Shown: positions 6,842 to 15,987, numbered from the stretch's first letter. The stretch is DNA of 64,000 nt from Flavobacterium sp. LHD-80 (GCF_030929605.1 NZ_JAVFVS010000013.1:265453-329452); one strand, 5' to 3'. Translations and numbers: made by a program. The notes: generated from the sequence alone by a model not told the origin.

Positions 6842-8527
6842 ATGAAAACCAAAACCATTAGCATCGTATTTTCTCTTGCGCTTCTCGTGTGTGGATTGCC
6901 GTTCAAAACTATTGCTCAAAATTCAAAATCAAATGCTTTTTATAGCGATATTGAGTTTAAAATGCAAAAAGTTAAAGAGCCTGTAATTCCGAAAAACACA
7001 GTCAATTTAAAAGATTTTGGTGCAGTAAGCGGTGGCTATGTTTTAAATACAAAGGCTTTCGCCGATGCTATTGAAGCCGTTTCAAAAAAAGGCGGAGGAA
7101 AAGTGATTATTCCTCCAGGGATTTGGCTGACAGGACCAATTATTTTAAAAAGCAACATCGAACTTCATGCTGAAACTGGTGCTTTGATTAAATTTTCGAC
7201 AGATAAAAGTTTGTATCCAATTATAGAAACTAGTTTTGAAGGTTTAAACACGTGGCGATGCATCTCTCCTATTTACGGCAAAAACCTTGAAAATATTGCC
7301 TTTACAGGAAACGGCGTTTGGGATGGTTCTGGAGAAGTTTGGAGACAAGTGAAAAAAAGTAAATTAACCGACAGTCAATGGAAAAAATTTGTGGCTTCGG
7401 GTGGTGTTTTAAATGAGAAAAAAGATAGTTGGTATCCATCTGAAACTTTCATGAAAGCTTCAGTAGGCGCTGATCAAAATGTGCGTCTTGACTTAAAGAC
7501 AAAGGAACAATTCGAAGAAATTCATGATTTTCTTCGTCCTGTAATGGTAAGTATTCAAAACAGTAAAAGAGTTCTTTTTGACGGTCCGGTTTTTCAAAAT
7601 TCACCAGCTTGGAACATTCATCCTTTAATGGTTGAAGATTTAATTCTGAGAAATGTGACAGTACGAAATCCTTGGTATTCTCAAAACGGCGACGGACTTG
7701 ATGTTGAATCTTGTAAAAATGTTTTGATTGAAAATTCGAGTTTTGATGTTGGTGATGACGCTATCTGCATAAAATCAGGAAAAGACAAAGACGGACGTGA
7801 TCGTGGCATTCCGTGCGAAAACATCATTGTGAAAAATAATATTGTTTATCATGGTCACGGTGGCGTAACTGTAGGAAGCGAAATGTCCGGCGGTGTAAAA
7901 AACCTTCACGTTTCAAATTGTACTTTTATGGGAACTGATGTTGGTCTTCGTTTTAAAAGCACTCGCGGACGTGGCGGAGTGGTTGAAAATATCTTTATTT
8001 CTAACATTTATATGACAGATATTCCGTCGCAAGCAATTTCTTTCGATTTATATTATGGAGGAAAATCAATTGCTGAAACTTTGGCCGAAGGTGGAACTAA
8101 AGTAGCCAACAAAATGATGCCTGTGAATGTAGAAACGCCACAATTCAAAAACATTTCGATAAAAAATATTACGATTGCTGGTGCTTATCAAGCGGTATTT
8201 TTGCAAGGATTGCCAGAGATGAATCTTGAAAATATTGAAATTTCAAACTTAACAGCAAAAGCTGAAAATGGCTTTTCTATAATTGACGCAAACGGAATTA
8301 AAATAAGCAATGTCAAATTAGATATTGAAAAACCAGCCGTTTTTGAGATTTATAACGGAAAAAACATGTCTTTCAAGAATGTTGAATTTAACTCCAAATC
8401 AGATAAGGCCATTTCAATTAATGGTGAAGTAAGCCAGAATATAGAATTTGTTCCAAACCCAAATTTTGATTTATCTAAAAAGATTTCCGTTGGAGAAACT
8501 GTTCCGAAAGGAGCAGTAAAATTCTAA
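6842..8527 (+). CDS. Glycoside hydrolase family 28 (polygalacturonase-like), secreted
   Basis: A 561-aa right-handed beta-helix enzyme that should hydrolyse alpha-galacturonosyl or related linkages in pectin. A signal peptide (ending near PFKTIAQ) sends it out of the cytoplasm. An N-terminal pectate-lyase-like block (VNLKDFGAVSGG...GGGKVIIPPGIWLTGPI) is typical of bacterial members. The catalytic motifs are NGDGLDVESC (about 281), DVGDDAICIKSGKD (about 301), GHGGVTVGSEMSGG (about 337) and RFKSTRGRGG (about 369), which hold the family Asp triad, His and Arg-Lys. It stands alone, without SusC/SusD or other CAZymes nearby. The upstream promoter and operator suggest substrate-dependent derepression. 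Exo or endo mode cannot be told. Confidence 0.92.
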   Translation: MKTKTISIVFSLALLVCGLPFKTIAQNSKSNAFYSDIEFKMQKVKEPVIPKNTVNLKDFGAVSGGYVLNTKAFADAIEAVSKKGGGKVIIPPGIWLTGPIILKSNIELHAETGALIKFSTDKSLYPIIETSFEGLNTWRCISPIYGKNLENIAFTGNGVWDGSGEVWRQVKKSKLTDSQWKKFVASGGVLNEKKDSWYPSETFMKASVGADQNVRLDLKTKEQFEEIHDFLRPVMVSIQNSKRVLFDGPVFQNSPAWNIHPLMVEDLILRNVTVRNPWYSQNGDGLDVESCKNVLIENSSFDVGDDAICIKSGKDKDGRDRGIPCENIIVKNNIVYHGHGGVTVGSEMSGGVKNLHVSNCTFMGTDVGLRFKSTRGRGGVVENIFISNIYMTDIPSQAISFDLYYGGKSIAETLAEGGTKVANKMMPVNVETPQFKNISIKNITIAGAYQAVFLQGLPEMNLENIEISNLTAKAENGFSIIDANGIKISNVKLDIEKPAVFEIYNGKNMSFKNVEFNSKSDKAISINGEVSQNIEFVPNPNFDLSKKISVGETVPKGAVKF

Positions 8528-8548
8528 ATACATAATAACCAATATCCT

Positions 8549-8597
8549 AAACCCGCTTTTTATAGTTATAAAATTAATTATGAAAAGTGGGTTTTAA
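8549..8597 (+). terminator. Terminator after the GH28 gene
   Basis: AAACCCGCTTTT (8549-8560) pairs with AAAAGTGGGTTT (8583-8594), with one G-T pair, across a 22-base loop and is followed by T-rich sequence. Confidence 0.65.
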
Positions 8598-8692
8598 TTT
8601 TCATTTTCATTCAAATACTTTTTCATACCAAAATTGAGTTTAATTGAATAACAAACGAATTAAATCCAAACGGCATTTAAAAAAAATAATGT

Positions 8693-8700
8693 TAATTTTG
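8693..8700 (+). promoter_or_regulatory. Minus-7 element just before the DUF2520 gene
   Basis: TAATTTTG fits TAnnTTTG and ends only four bases before the ATG at 8705. Start of transcription would fall at or next to the ATG, giving a leaderless mRNA. No clear minus-33 TTTG is present. Confidence 0.5.
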
Positions 8701-8704
8701 TGCT

Positions 8705-9466
8705 ATGATTCAACTATCGATAATTGGTTCCGGAAATGTGGCACAGCATTTAATCAAAGCTTTCGCGAAAAGTGAAGCTGTAGAAATTGTGCAGGTATTT
8801 TCGAGAAAAAAAGAAACTTTGGCTTCTTTAATCGAATACGATAAAATTGTAAATGAATTCGAGAACTTAATTGAAGCCGATTTATACATCATCGCTGTTT
8901 CTGATAATGCTATTTTAGATGTATCACAAAGATTACCTTTTCAAAATAAAATTGTAGTTCATACTTCTGGCGCAGCTTCGCTTGATGTACTAGATGCCAA
9001 AAACAGAAAAGGTGTTTTTTATCCGCTTCAAACATTCTCAAAAAACAAAGATGTTGACTTTTCAATTATTCCAATGTGTCTAGAAGCCGAAAATACGTTT
9101 GATTTTAGAATTTTAGAAACCGCAGCAAAAAGCATTTCAAATACTGTTTTTGCAATTAATTCAGAGCAACGAAAAGCACTTCATGTTGCGGCTGTTTTTG
9201 CAAATAATTTTACGAATCATTTATATCAAATTGGACAAGAAATTTGCAATGAACATAATGTTCCCTTTGAAGTTTTAAAACCATTGATTAGAGAAACTGC
9301 GGAGAAAATCAACACTTTGAACCCTGTTGATGCGCAAACAGGTCCGGCAAAAAGAAATGATTCGACCACAATTCAAGCACATTTGGATTATTTGACAAAT
9401 GAAAATCAAAAAAATATTTATAAAATTCTAACACAATCTATACAAAATAATGGCAAAAAGTTATAA
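8705..9466 (+). CDS. Rossmann-fold / DUF2520 oxidoreductase-like protein
   Basis: A 253-aa protein with an N-terminal NAD(P)-binding fold (SIIGSGNVAQHLIKAF, a GxGxxA-like loop) and a helical C-terminal DUF2520 domain. The C-terminal part contains HVAAVFANNFTNHLYQIG and the conserved TGPAKRND segment. The family resembles pyrroline-5-carboxylate reductases and F420-dependent oxidoreductases, but its substrate is not established. It is the first gene of a plus-strand run that continues with the KdsC-like phosphatase, which overlaps its end by 17 bp. This neighbour order is common in Flavobacteriia and suggests one transcript. Confidence 0.85.
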   Translation: MIQLSIIGSGNVAQHLIKAFAKSEAVEIVQVFSRKKETLASLIEYDKIVNEFENLIEADLYIIAVSDNAILDVSQRLPFQNKIVVHTSGAASLDVLDAKNRKGVFYPLQTFSKNKDVDFSIIPMCLEAENTFDFRILETAAKSISNTVFAINSEQRKALHVAAVFANNFTNHLYQIGQEICNEHNVPFEVLKPLIRETAEKINTLNPVDAQTGPAKRNDSTTIQAHLDYLTNENQKNIYKILTQSIQNNGKKL

Positions 9467-9977
9467 AGAAATAATGAATGACATCACAACATTTGTTTTT
9501 GATGTTGACGGCGTACTTACTGACAGTTCTGTTTTTGTAACCAATGAAGGAGAAATGCTTCGCACAATGAATATTCGCGATGGTTACGCAATGAAAGCAG
9601 CAATTGAAAGCGGTTACAATGTTTGCATTATTTCTGGCGGAAGCAATGAAGGCGTTCGTATTCGTCTGAATAATTTAGGAATTAAAGATGTTCACTTAGG
9701 AACTCCTGATAAAGTGCAAACTTTTAAAGACTATACAAATAGTAACAATATAAACCCAGAACAAGTATTGTATATGGGTGATGATATTCCTGATTTTCAT
9801 GTTATGAAATTAGTTGGACTGCCAACTTGCCCGCAAGATGCTAGTCCTGAAATTAAAAATATCTGTCGCTATATTTCGCACGTAAAAGGCGGACGTGGCG
9901 CTGCACGTGATGTAATTGAACAAGTAATGAAAGTGCAAGGAAAATGGATGGAATACTTTAACGGAAAACACGATTAA
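9450..9977 (+). CDS. kdsC: KdsC-like HAD phosphatase (KDO-8-phosphate phosphatase type)
   Basis: A 175-aa HAD superfamily phosphatase without a cap domain, as in KdsC, which releases phosphate from KDO-8-phosphate for lipopolysaccharide core synthesis. The nucleophile motif is FVFDVDGVLTD with Asp18 and Asp20. GDDIPD near residue 110 is the metal-binding motif IV, and the Lys of GTPDKVQTF is the motif III residue. The length matches the family. The start at 9450 overlaps the preceding gene; an internal ATG at 9474 is a weaker alternative. Substrate assignment is by family; related sugar-acid phosphates are possible. Confidence 0.85.
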   Translation: MAKSYKEIMNDITTFVFDVDGVLTDSSVFVTNEGEMLRTMNIRDGYAMKAAIESGYNVCIISGGSNEGVRIRLNNLGIKDVHLGTPDKVQTFKDYTNSNNINPEQVLYMGDDIPDFHVMKLVGLPTCPQDASPEIKNICRYISHVKGGRGAARDVIEQVMKVQGKWMEYFNGKHD

Positions 9978-10032
9978 AACAATTGTAAATTGTTAATTAT
10001 AAATTGTTAATTACAAAGACTTAGCCCCTTAG

Positions 10033-10050
10033 TCCCGATAGTTATCGGGA
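10033..10050. repeat. Extragenic palindrome TCCCGATAGTTATCGGGA
   Basis: This is one of three copies of a CCCGATAGCTATCGGG-type palindrome in the window (others at 22417 and 58132). It sits in the 94-bp gap between the KdsC-like and UbiA genes, which otherwise holds short AATTGTTAATTA-like repeats. No promoter is evident there. Confidence 0.7.
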
Positions 10051-10071
10051 TAGCAACTTAGAACCTAAAAG

Positions 10072-10998
10072 ATGAAATACTTAAAACTTGTTCGGTACCA
10101 AAACTTACTTATGCTTGCTTTTATGCAGGTTTTATTTCGTTATGCCTTTTTAAAACAGCAAAATATTCCACTTGCATTGGCAGATTGGCAATATGCATTA
10201 TTGGTATTAAGTACCGTTTTATTAGCGGCTGCCGGATATGTAGTCAATGATATTTTTGATGTCGCAACCGATTCGATCAATAAACCAAATAATGTTATTA
10301 TTGGCAAAAGAATTTCTGAAGCTCAAGCTTATAATATTTATATTGGATTGAATATTACTGGCGTTGCAATTGGGTTTTATTTGTCAAATGTTATTATGAG
10401 ACCTAGTTTTGCAACCATTTTTATTTTGATTGCTTCATTGCTTTATTTTTATTCTACAAGCTTAAAGCAAATCATGATTTTAGGCAATTTCATTGTTGCA
10501 CTTTTATTAGCGTTGAGTGTTATTATCATTGGTGTTTTTGATTTATTTCCTGCAATTGATGCTGAAAATAAAGCCCAAATGGCAAGTCTTTTTTCTATTT
10601 TAATTGATTACGCCTTATTTGCTTTTATGATCAACTTTATCAGAGAAATAGTTAAAGATATTGAAGATGTAAATGGCGATTACAATCAAGGAATGAACAC
10701 GTTGCCAATTGCGATTGGAATTAGCAGAGCAGCGAAAATCGCTTTAGGATTTGCAATTATTCCGTTTATATTATCGTTGCTTTATATCAATACTTATTTC
10801 ATGGACAATAAGCTTTATATAGCCACTTTATATGGTTTTGCTTTTGTTCTTGCGCCTTTGTTGTATTTTATTGTCAAAATATTCAGTGCAAAATCTCAAA
10901 AGGAATTTCATCATTTAAGTACGGTTTTAAAACTGATTTTGCTTTTCGGAGTTTTGTCCATCCTCGTAATTACGCTAAATATTAAGTACAATGCTTAA
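10072..10998 (+). CDS. UbiA-family prenyltransferase
   Basis: A 308-aa integral membrane prenyltransferase with about eight to nine helices. The first Asp-rich motif NDIFDVATD (residues 59-67) and the second motif REIVKDIEDVNGDYNQG (about 190) bind the prenyl diphosphate through Mg2+. Bacteroidota relatives are commonly annotated as geranylgeranylglycerol-phosphate geranylgeranyltransferase, but a quinone or haem prenyltransferase role cannot be excluded from the sequence. It is placed between the KdsC-like and maf genes and overlaps maf by 8 bp. Confidence 0.85.
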   Translation: MKYLKLVRYQNLLMLAFMQVLFRYAFLKQQNIPLALADWQYALLVLSTVLLAAAGYVVNDIFDVATDSINKPNNVIIGKRISEAQAYNIYIGLNITGVAIGFYLSNVIMRPSFATIFILIASLLYFYSTSLKQIMILGNFIVALLLALSVIIIGVFDLFPAIDAENKAQMASLFSILIDYALFAFMINFIREIVKDIEDVNGDYNQGMNTLPIAIGISRAAKIALGFAIIPFILSLLYINTYFMDNKLYIATLYGFAFVLAPLLYFIVKIFSAKSQKEFHHLSTVLKLILLFGVLSILVITLNIKYNA

Positions 10999-11575
10999 AG
11001 AAAAACTAAAAAAATACACTTTGATTCTGGCATCGGGATCTCCAAGAAGACAGCAATTTTTTAAAGATTTAGATCTTGATTTCGAAATTCGTTTAAAGGA
11101 AATTGAAGAAGTTTATCCACCAGAATTAGAAGCCGCTGAAATAACAGATTATTTGGCAGCATTAAAAGCCAGCGCTTTTGATGGTGAACTTAAAGAAAAT
11201 GAAATTTTAGTGACAAGCGATACTATTGTTTGGCATCAGAATAAAGCTTTAGGAAAACCTAAAAATGCCGAAGAAGCTTTTGAAATGATCAAATCAATGT
11301 CAAATACAACACACGAAGTATTTACATCGGTTTGTTTTAGAACAGAAAATACTTCGACCGTAATAAATGATGTAACAAAAGTTACTTTCAATGATCTATC
11401 AGATGAAGCAATTTTGTATTATATAGAAAATTACAAACCTTATGATAAAGCCGGTGCTTATGGCATTCAGGAATGGTTTGGTTTTATGGCCGTAGCAAAA
11501 GTTGAAGGCTCTTATACCAATGTGATGGGGCTTCCAACCGCTAAAGTTTACGAATATTTGAGTACATTAGTATAA
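10991..11575 (+). CDS. maf: Maf-family nucleotide pyrophosphatase
   Basis: A 194-aa house-cleaning enzyme that hydrolyses non-canonical or canonical nucleoside triphosphates to monophosphates. It shows the family P-loop-like start LILASGSPRRQQF, the Asp of TSDTIVW, and the conserved KPKNAEEAFEMIKSMS and GAYGIQEWF blocks. Length is standard. The start overlaps the UbiA gene. The YhdE/YceF subtype cannot be fixed with certainty; the SDTIV and KAGAYGIQ region fits the dTTP/UTP type. Confidence 0.9.
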   Translation: MLKEKLKKYTLILASGSPRRQQFFKDLDLDFEIRLKEIEEVYPPELEAAEITDYLAALKASAFDGELKENEILVTSDTIVWHQNKALGKPKNAEEAFEMIKSMSNTTHEVFTSVCFRTENTSTVINDVTKVTFNDLSDEAILYYIENYKPYDKAGAYGIQEWFGFMAVAKVEGSYTNVMGLPTAKVYEYLSTLV

Positions 11576-11586
11576 AAATTACTTTT

Positions 11587-12117
11587 ATGTTTTCTTTTAA
11601 AGAATATAGCCAAGAAATAATCACAACTATAGTTTTACTTCTCACTCTAATTGCACTGCGTGTTATTGTTGCAAAATTAATTAGGCGATATGCCAGCAGC
11701 AGTCAGTTATTAGAGCACAGAACAAATTTAGTTATCAAATACATTCATTTATTAATGAATATTTTGGTTACTATAAGTTTGATTGTAATTTGGGGGGTTG
11801 AAACCAAAGATATCTTTTTCACGGTATCGTCAATTGCTACTGTAATTGGTGTGGCTATGTTTGCGCAATGGTCAATTTTGAGTAATATTACTTCGGGAAT
11901 GATTTTATTTTTTTCATTCCCATTCAAGATTGGAGACACTATAAAAATTCACGACAAGGACTTCCCTATTGAAGCAGAAATTGAAGACATCAGTGCTTTT
12001 CATGTAAATTTAAGAACTAAAGAAGGTGAAAGAATCATTTTTCCCAACAACCTTTTATTACAAAAAGGCATCTCTATTATGCCGGTTCAGTACGAAGACA
12101 AAGAGTTTTTTGATTAA
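11587..12117 (+). CDS. Small-conductance mechanosensitive channel (MscS) family, short form
   Basis: A 176-aa inner-membrane protein with three hydrophobic helices (about 8-27, 45-64 and 72-108). The third includes the pore-lining and beta-domain junction AMFAQWSILSNITSGMILFFSFPFKIGDTI, which is characteristic of MscS. A short soluble beta domain follows (IEAEIEDISAFHVNLRTKEGERIIFPNN). The C-terminal alpha/beta vestibule of E. coli MscS is missing, as in many short homologues. The protein is expected to open under membrane tension and release osmolytes. It starts 12 bp after maf. Confidence 0.88.
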   Translation: MFSFKEYSQEIITTIVLLLTLIALRVIVAKLIRRYASSSQLLEHRTNLVIKYIHLLMNILVTISLIVIWGVETKDIFFTVSSIATVIGVAMFAQWSILSNITSGMILFFSFPFKIGDTIKIHDKDFPIEAEIEDISAFHVNLRTKEGERIIFPNNLLLQKGISIMPVQYEDKEFFD

Positions 12118-12227
12118 CTTTTGAATGGAAATTTTATAAACTAAAGACAAAAAGGTAAAACACAATTACGATTATTAAATGTAATATTTGTTATACAATT
12201 TTTAGTTTATATAATACTCCATAAAAA

Positions 12228-13328
12228 ATGACTCAGCCAATAAAATTGCCTTTTTATGCAAAGCTTGCTTGCATATTAATAACTCTTATTTCGTTTGCCT
12301 ATATATTTTGTATTGCAAAAGATGTAATTACGCCAGTTCTGATGGCTTTTCTGTTTGCCGTTTTACTGTTGCCTATTTTTACCTTTTTTAACTCCAGATT
12401 AAAGTTTCCAAGACATCTGGCGGCAATAATTTGTGTTCTGACTTTTGCTGCATTTATTGTCGGGATTCTGGTTTTTATTTCCTATGAAGTCACAGATATG
12501 GCAAATGACTTTGATACCATCAAGAAAAATGCAAATACCTTTTTATCTGATATTCACAGATTTGTCAAAGAGAGATTTCATGTCAGCATCGGTGAACAAA
12601 AAAAATACTTGGATACCGTAACCAAAGATTCTGTAAAAAATGGAAATGCAACAATTGGCTCTGCAATCCTTTCTATAACTGATCTTCTGCTGGATTGTAC
12701 TATAATCCCAATTTATACTTTTCTGTTTCTAATTTACAAAGATCATTTTATACTCTTTTTAGCCAAATTAATCAGTAAGGAAAACCATATTGTACTTAAA
12801 AACATCTTATCACAAATAAAAGTTTCAATCAATAATTATATTGTGAGTTTGATTCTAGAAATGATAGTCGTGTCTGTATTAACAAGTTTAGGACTTTGGA
12901 TTATTGGCGTCAAATATTTCATTTTATTGGGATTGATTACGGGACTATTAAATCTTATTCCGTATATTGGAATATTAATTGCTGGAATAATTACTGTTTT
13001 AGCTTCTTTGACCGGATCTGGCGAAACATCCATTATTCTCGGAATTTTGATTGTAAATATTATTGTACAGCTTATCGACAATAATTTACTTGTTCCTTTA
13101 ATTATTAATTCAAAAGTTGAAATCAATGCCTTTGTTTCGATCATTGGCATTATTGTGGGCGGTGCGGCGGCCGGAATTTCAGGAATGTTTTTAGCAATTC
13201 CGCTTTTAGCAATTCTAAAAATTATTTTTGACCGAATTGAATCTTTGGAAGCCTGGGGTTATGTTATGGGAAATCATGTGCCTAGGAAATTTACGTGGAG
13301 AATCAGAAGATCTAAAATTGCTGATTAA
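12228..13328 (+). CDS. AI-2E family transporter (PerM/TqsA-like)
   Basis: A 366-aa membrane protein with the AI-2E exporter topology: two or three N-terminal helices, a charged extracytoplasmic or amphipathic section (about 90-145), and a bundle of five C-terminal helices. These include the family blocks LGLITGLLNLIPYIGILIAGIITVLASL, IIVQLIDNNLLVPLIINSKVEINAFVSIIGIIVGGAAAGISGMFLAIPLLAILKI. Members export diverse small molecules or ions; substrate here is unknown. The gene is 110 bp after the MscS gene and 65 bp before the POTRA protein. Confidence 0.88.
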   Translation: MTQPIKLPFYAKLACILITLISFAYIFCIAKDVITPVLMAFLFAVLLLPIFTFFNSRLKFPRHLAAIICVLTFAAFIVGILVFISYEVTDMANDFDTIKKNANTFLSDIHRFVKERFHVSIGEQKKYLDTVTKDSVKNGNATIGSAILSITDLLLDCTIIPIYTFLFLIYKDHFILFLAKLISKENHIVLKNILSQIKVSINNYIVSLILEMIVVSVLTSLGLWIIGVKYFILLGLITGLLNLIPYIGILIAGIITVLASLTGSGETSIILGILIVNIIVQLIDNNLLVPLIINSKVEINAFVSIIGIIVGGAAAGISGMFLAIPLLAILKIIFDRIESLEAWGYVMGNHVPRKFTWRIRRSKIAD

Positions 13329-13393
13329 AATATAATATTCAATAATTGCATCATTCAATCCATAAAATAAACACCGCTAAATAAAATATAATA

Positions 13394-15223
13394 ATGTCTG
13401 TGAACAAAAAAATAATCGTTTTTATTTTACTTTGCTTTTGTCTGCAAAGCACTTACGGACAATCTGATAAAACAAAAAACAACACTCCAAAAAAAGACAG
13501 TACAGACGTTTACAACAGAATTCGGAATTATTCTAAAAAAAACAACTTTACTAAAGTAATGCACAAACTCCTTTTTAGGACGAATAAACCTAAAAAGAAA
13601 GAAGAACTTCTTGTACCAAGCGACACTGCAAATTATAATGGCAAAATCATTAGAAAAATAAATATTGTTACACTTGATCCTTTTGGGCATTCTGTTGCAG
13701 ATACAACGCAAGTGCCCAAAAATTGGGGTGAACGAACAGGAAACCGACTTCATTTAAAAACAAAAAAAATTGCCATTTACAATTTGCTTTTGTTTAAAAG
13801 AAATAGCGTTTACGATAGTTATAAAGTTCAGGAGACTGAACGTTTGATACGTGCCCAAAAATATGTTACTGCAGTTCGGATAACCCATCAATTAGCTGGA
13901 GTGGCTTCAGATTCTGTCGATGTTACCATCAGGGTTTTAGATTCCTGGAGTACCATTCCTCGATTTTCGATTTCGAGTAATCAGGTTTCTGTTGGATTCA
14001 AAGAGAAAGATTTTTTTGGAAGTGGCCAGCAATTAGAATATCGTTTTACGAATCGATTTGATGATGGTGCAAACGGAAATGATGTTACGTATACAATTCC
14101 AAATATCAAAAATACCTACATTGGAACAACGCTGAATTACAAAATGGATCTCGATAATAATTATACCAAAAGTATTAATATTGAGCGTTTGTTCTATTCG
14201 CCTTTAACCAAATGGGCTGGCGGTGTTTATGTTGGACAGAATTTTAGAAAAGATACTTTGCAGGCTCCTGATATGTCATATGCTTATCAGCCTTTTAAAT
14301 ATAATTTTCAAGATTTTTGGGCGGGAAAAGCTTCTAAAGTTTTTGAAGATGATGATAAAGGAATTACCAATTTAATCGTGTCTGCTCGTTTTCTGAATGT
14401 AAATTACAGCGAAACGCCAACCGAACTCTACGACCCAACCCATTTTTATTCAGATGAAAAACTCATTTTATCAGGAATTGGAATCAATACCCGTAAATTT
14501 ATTAAAGACAATTATATTTTTAGAAACGGTCAAACAGAAGACGTTCCTATTGGGCGAATTTATGGCGTTACTTTAGGTTCTCAATATAAAAATCAAATGT
14601 GGAGGCCGTATCTTGGTGGTCAGTTTTCTTTTGGAAATTATTACCGACTCGGATTTCTTAGTGCGAATTTTGAAGCAGGAACTTTTTTTCATGATTCAAA
14701 AACCTATGAAACTGCATTTTCAATAGAAACCAATTATTTTACGAAACTCTACAGCATTGGAACTTGGAAATTAAGACAGTTTATAAATCCGAAAATAGTT
14801 ATTGGCGTCAATCGCGAAGATATTATAGGTGATCAATTAAATATAAATGAAGAAAATGGACTTGCTGGCTTCAACAGTGCTATTTATGGAACCAATAAAA
14901 TGGTTTTGTCCTTGCAGACGCAGACCTATTCTCCAAATTCGCTTTTAGGTTTTCGTCTAAATCCATTTTTTAATTACTCGGTTGCCGTTTTAGGAAGTCC
15001 AAATAACGCAATGTCTCACAATAAAGCGTATTCTAAATTTACGCTTGGTGTAATTGTTAGTAATGACTATTTAGTATTCAGTTCTTTTCAATTGTCGCTG
15101 TCATACTATCCAAGTATTCCTTTTGAAGGAGATAACGTTTTCAAAACTAATACTTTTGAAACTACAGACTTCGGATTAATGAATTTTGAACTGGCAAAAC
15201 CAAGAATTGTGGATTATAAGTAA
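13394..15223 (+). CDS. POTRA-domain outer-membrane beta-barrel protein (BamA/TamA-like)
   Basis: A 609-aa exported protein with a signal peptide (ends near STYGQ). A basic linker and then POTRA-like modules follow: GKIIRKINIVTLDPFG, and KTKKIAIYNLLLFKRNSVYDSYKVQETERLIRAQKYVTAVRI with DSVDVTIRVLDSWS. The remaining ~400 residues are alternating strands rich in Tyr, Asn and Gly that look like a beta barrel and end with hydrophobic residues. The layout recalls Omp85 proteins, but it is shorter than BamA and I see no clear VRGF/Y motif. I therefore call it only POTRA plus barrel; the substrate and role are unknown. Confidence 0.6.
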   Translation: MSVNKKIIVFILLCFCLQSTYGQSDKTKNNTPKKDSTDVYNRIRNYSKKNNFTKVMHKLLFRTNKPKKKEELLVPSDTANYNGKIIRKINIVTLDPFGHSVADTTQVPKNWGERTGNRLHLKTKKIAIYNLLLFKRNSVYDSYKVQETERLIRAQKYVTAVRITHQLAGVASDSVDVTIRVLDSWSTIPRFSISSNQVSVGFKEKDFFGSGQQLEYRFTNRFDDGANGNDVTYTIPNIKNTYIGTTLNYKMDLDNNYTKSINIERLFYSPLTKWAGGVYVGQNFRKDTLQAPDMSYAYQPFKYNFQDFWAGKASKVFEDDDKGITNLIVSARFLNVNYSETPTELYDPTHFYSDEKLILSGIGINTRKFIKDNYIFRNGQTEDVPIGRIYGVTLGSQYKNQMWRPYLGGQFSFGNYYRLGFLSANFEAGTFFHDSKTYETAFSIETNYFTKLYSIGTWKLRQFINPKIVIGVNREDIIGDQLNINEENGLAGFNSAIYGTNKMVLSLQTQTYSPNSLLGFRLNPFFNYSVAVLGSPNNAMSHNKAYSKFTLGVIVSNDYLVFSSFQLSLSYYPSIPFEGDNVFKTNTFETTDFGLMNFELAKPRIVDYK

Positions 15224-15358
15224 ATATAAAATATTTTTATTTTTTTTATCATTTTTTAAAGTTTTTAAAACATTTTCATTATCAAACAATTACCAATATT
15301 TTAGCACCTTCTCACTCGTTAAACTGTTTATTTTATCCGACGAAATACATTCTGTTTT

Positions 15359-15366
15359 TATTTTTG
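15359..15366 (+). promoter_or_regulatory. Minus-7 element before the His-rich protein gene
   Basis: TATTTTTG fits TAnnTTTG and lies 52 bp before the ATG at 15419. A minus-33 box is not clear in this very AT-rich stretch. Confidence 0.4.
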
Positions 15367-15418
15367 GCACAGTATATGAATATTACCAAACAAGAGTAAC
15401 ATTAAAACTTTAGAAAAA

Positions 15419-15928
15419 ATGAAAACACTAAAAATAGCAATCGCCGGATTATTTCTTTTGGTTGCAAATGCCACACAAGCTCAAGTATCAATTAATGTTA
15501 ATATTGGAACACCACCAGCTTGGGGACCTGCAGGGTACGCAGAAATGGAATATTATTATTTGCCAGATATTGAGGCCTATTATGATGTTCGAGCTTCACA
15601 GTTTATTTATTTTGGAGGCGGAAGATGGGTTCGAACAACTTATTTGCCAAGACAGTACAGAAACTATGATTTATACGGAGGTTATAAAGTAGTCTTAACA
15701 GATTATCACGGAAGAACACCTTATACTTATTTTGACCGTCATAGAGTAAAATATTACAAAGGATATCACGGAGCGCCTCAAAGACCATATAAACCAAGAC
15801 CGGTTTACGGATATAATGATCGTCATGACCACAGAGATTACAAACATTATGATAAACATCATGATAAACATGACAGACACGATCACGATGATCACCATGA
15901 TGATCACCGCGGGCACGGAAGAAGATAA
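15419..15928 (+). CDS. Exported Tyr/His-rich small protein, possible metal binder
   Basis: A 169-aa protein with a clear signal peptide (ends near ATQAQ). The middle is rich in Tyr, Gly, Pro and Arg (PPAWGPAGYAEMEYYYLPDIEAYYDV). The last ~35 residues are His, Asp, Lys and Arg only, with HDKHDRHDHDDHHDDHRGHG as the core. The fold of the middle part resembles small exported proteins common in Flavobacterium whose function is not known. The tail could bind Zn2+, Ni2+ or Cu2+. It stands alone, with its own promoter element and terminator. Confidence 0.75.
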   Translation: MKTLKIAIAGLFLLVANATQAQVSINVNIGTPPAWGPAGYAEMEYYYLPDIEAYYDVRASQFIYFGGGRWVRTTYLPRQYRNYDLYGGYKVVLTDYHGRTPYTYFDRHRVKYYKGYHGAPQRPYKPRPVYGYNDRHDHRDYKHYDKHHDKHDRHDHDDHHDDHRGHGRR

Positions 15929-15953
15929 TTGCTAAATAACTAGCAATCAATAC

Positions 15954-15987
15954 AAAAGAGTATCAATAATATTGATACTCTTTTTTT
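15954..15987 (+). terminator. Terminator after the His-rich protein gene
   Basis: AAAAGAGTATCAAT (15954-15967), loop AAT and ATTGATACTCTTTT (15971-15984), followed by more T. Confidence 0.88.

Noticed and set aside
15224..15413. 75-aa plus-strand frame downstream of the POTRA protein
   Set aside because: It begins inside the preceding gene and its product is AT-driven, Phe/Ser-rich noise.
15603..15950. Minus-strand frames opposite the His-rich protein
   Set aside because: They mirror the low-complexity repeats of the coding strand and have no promoter or start signal.
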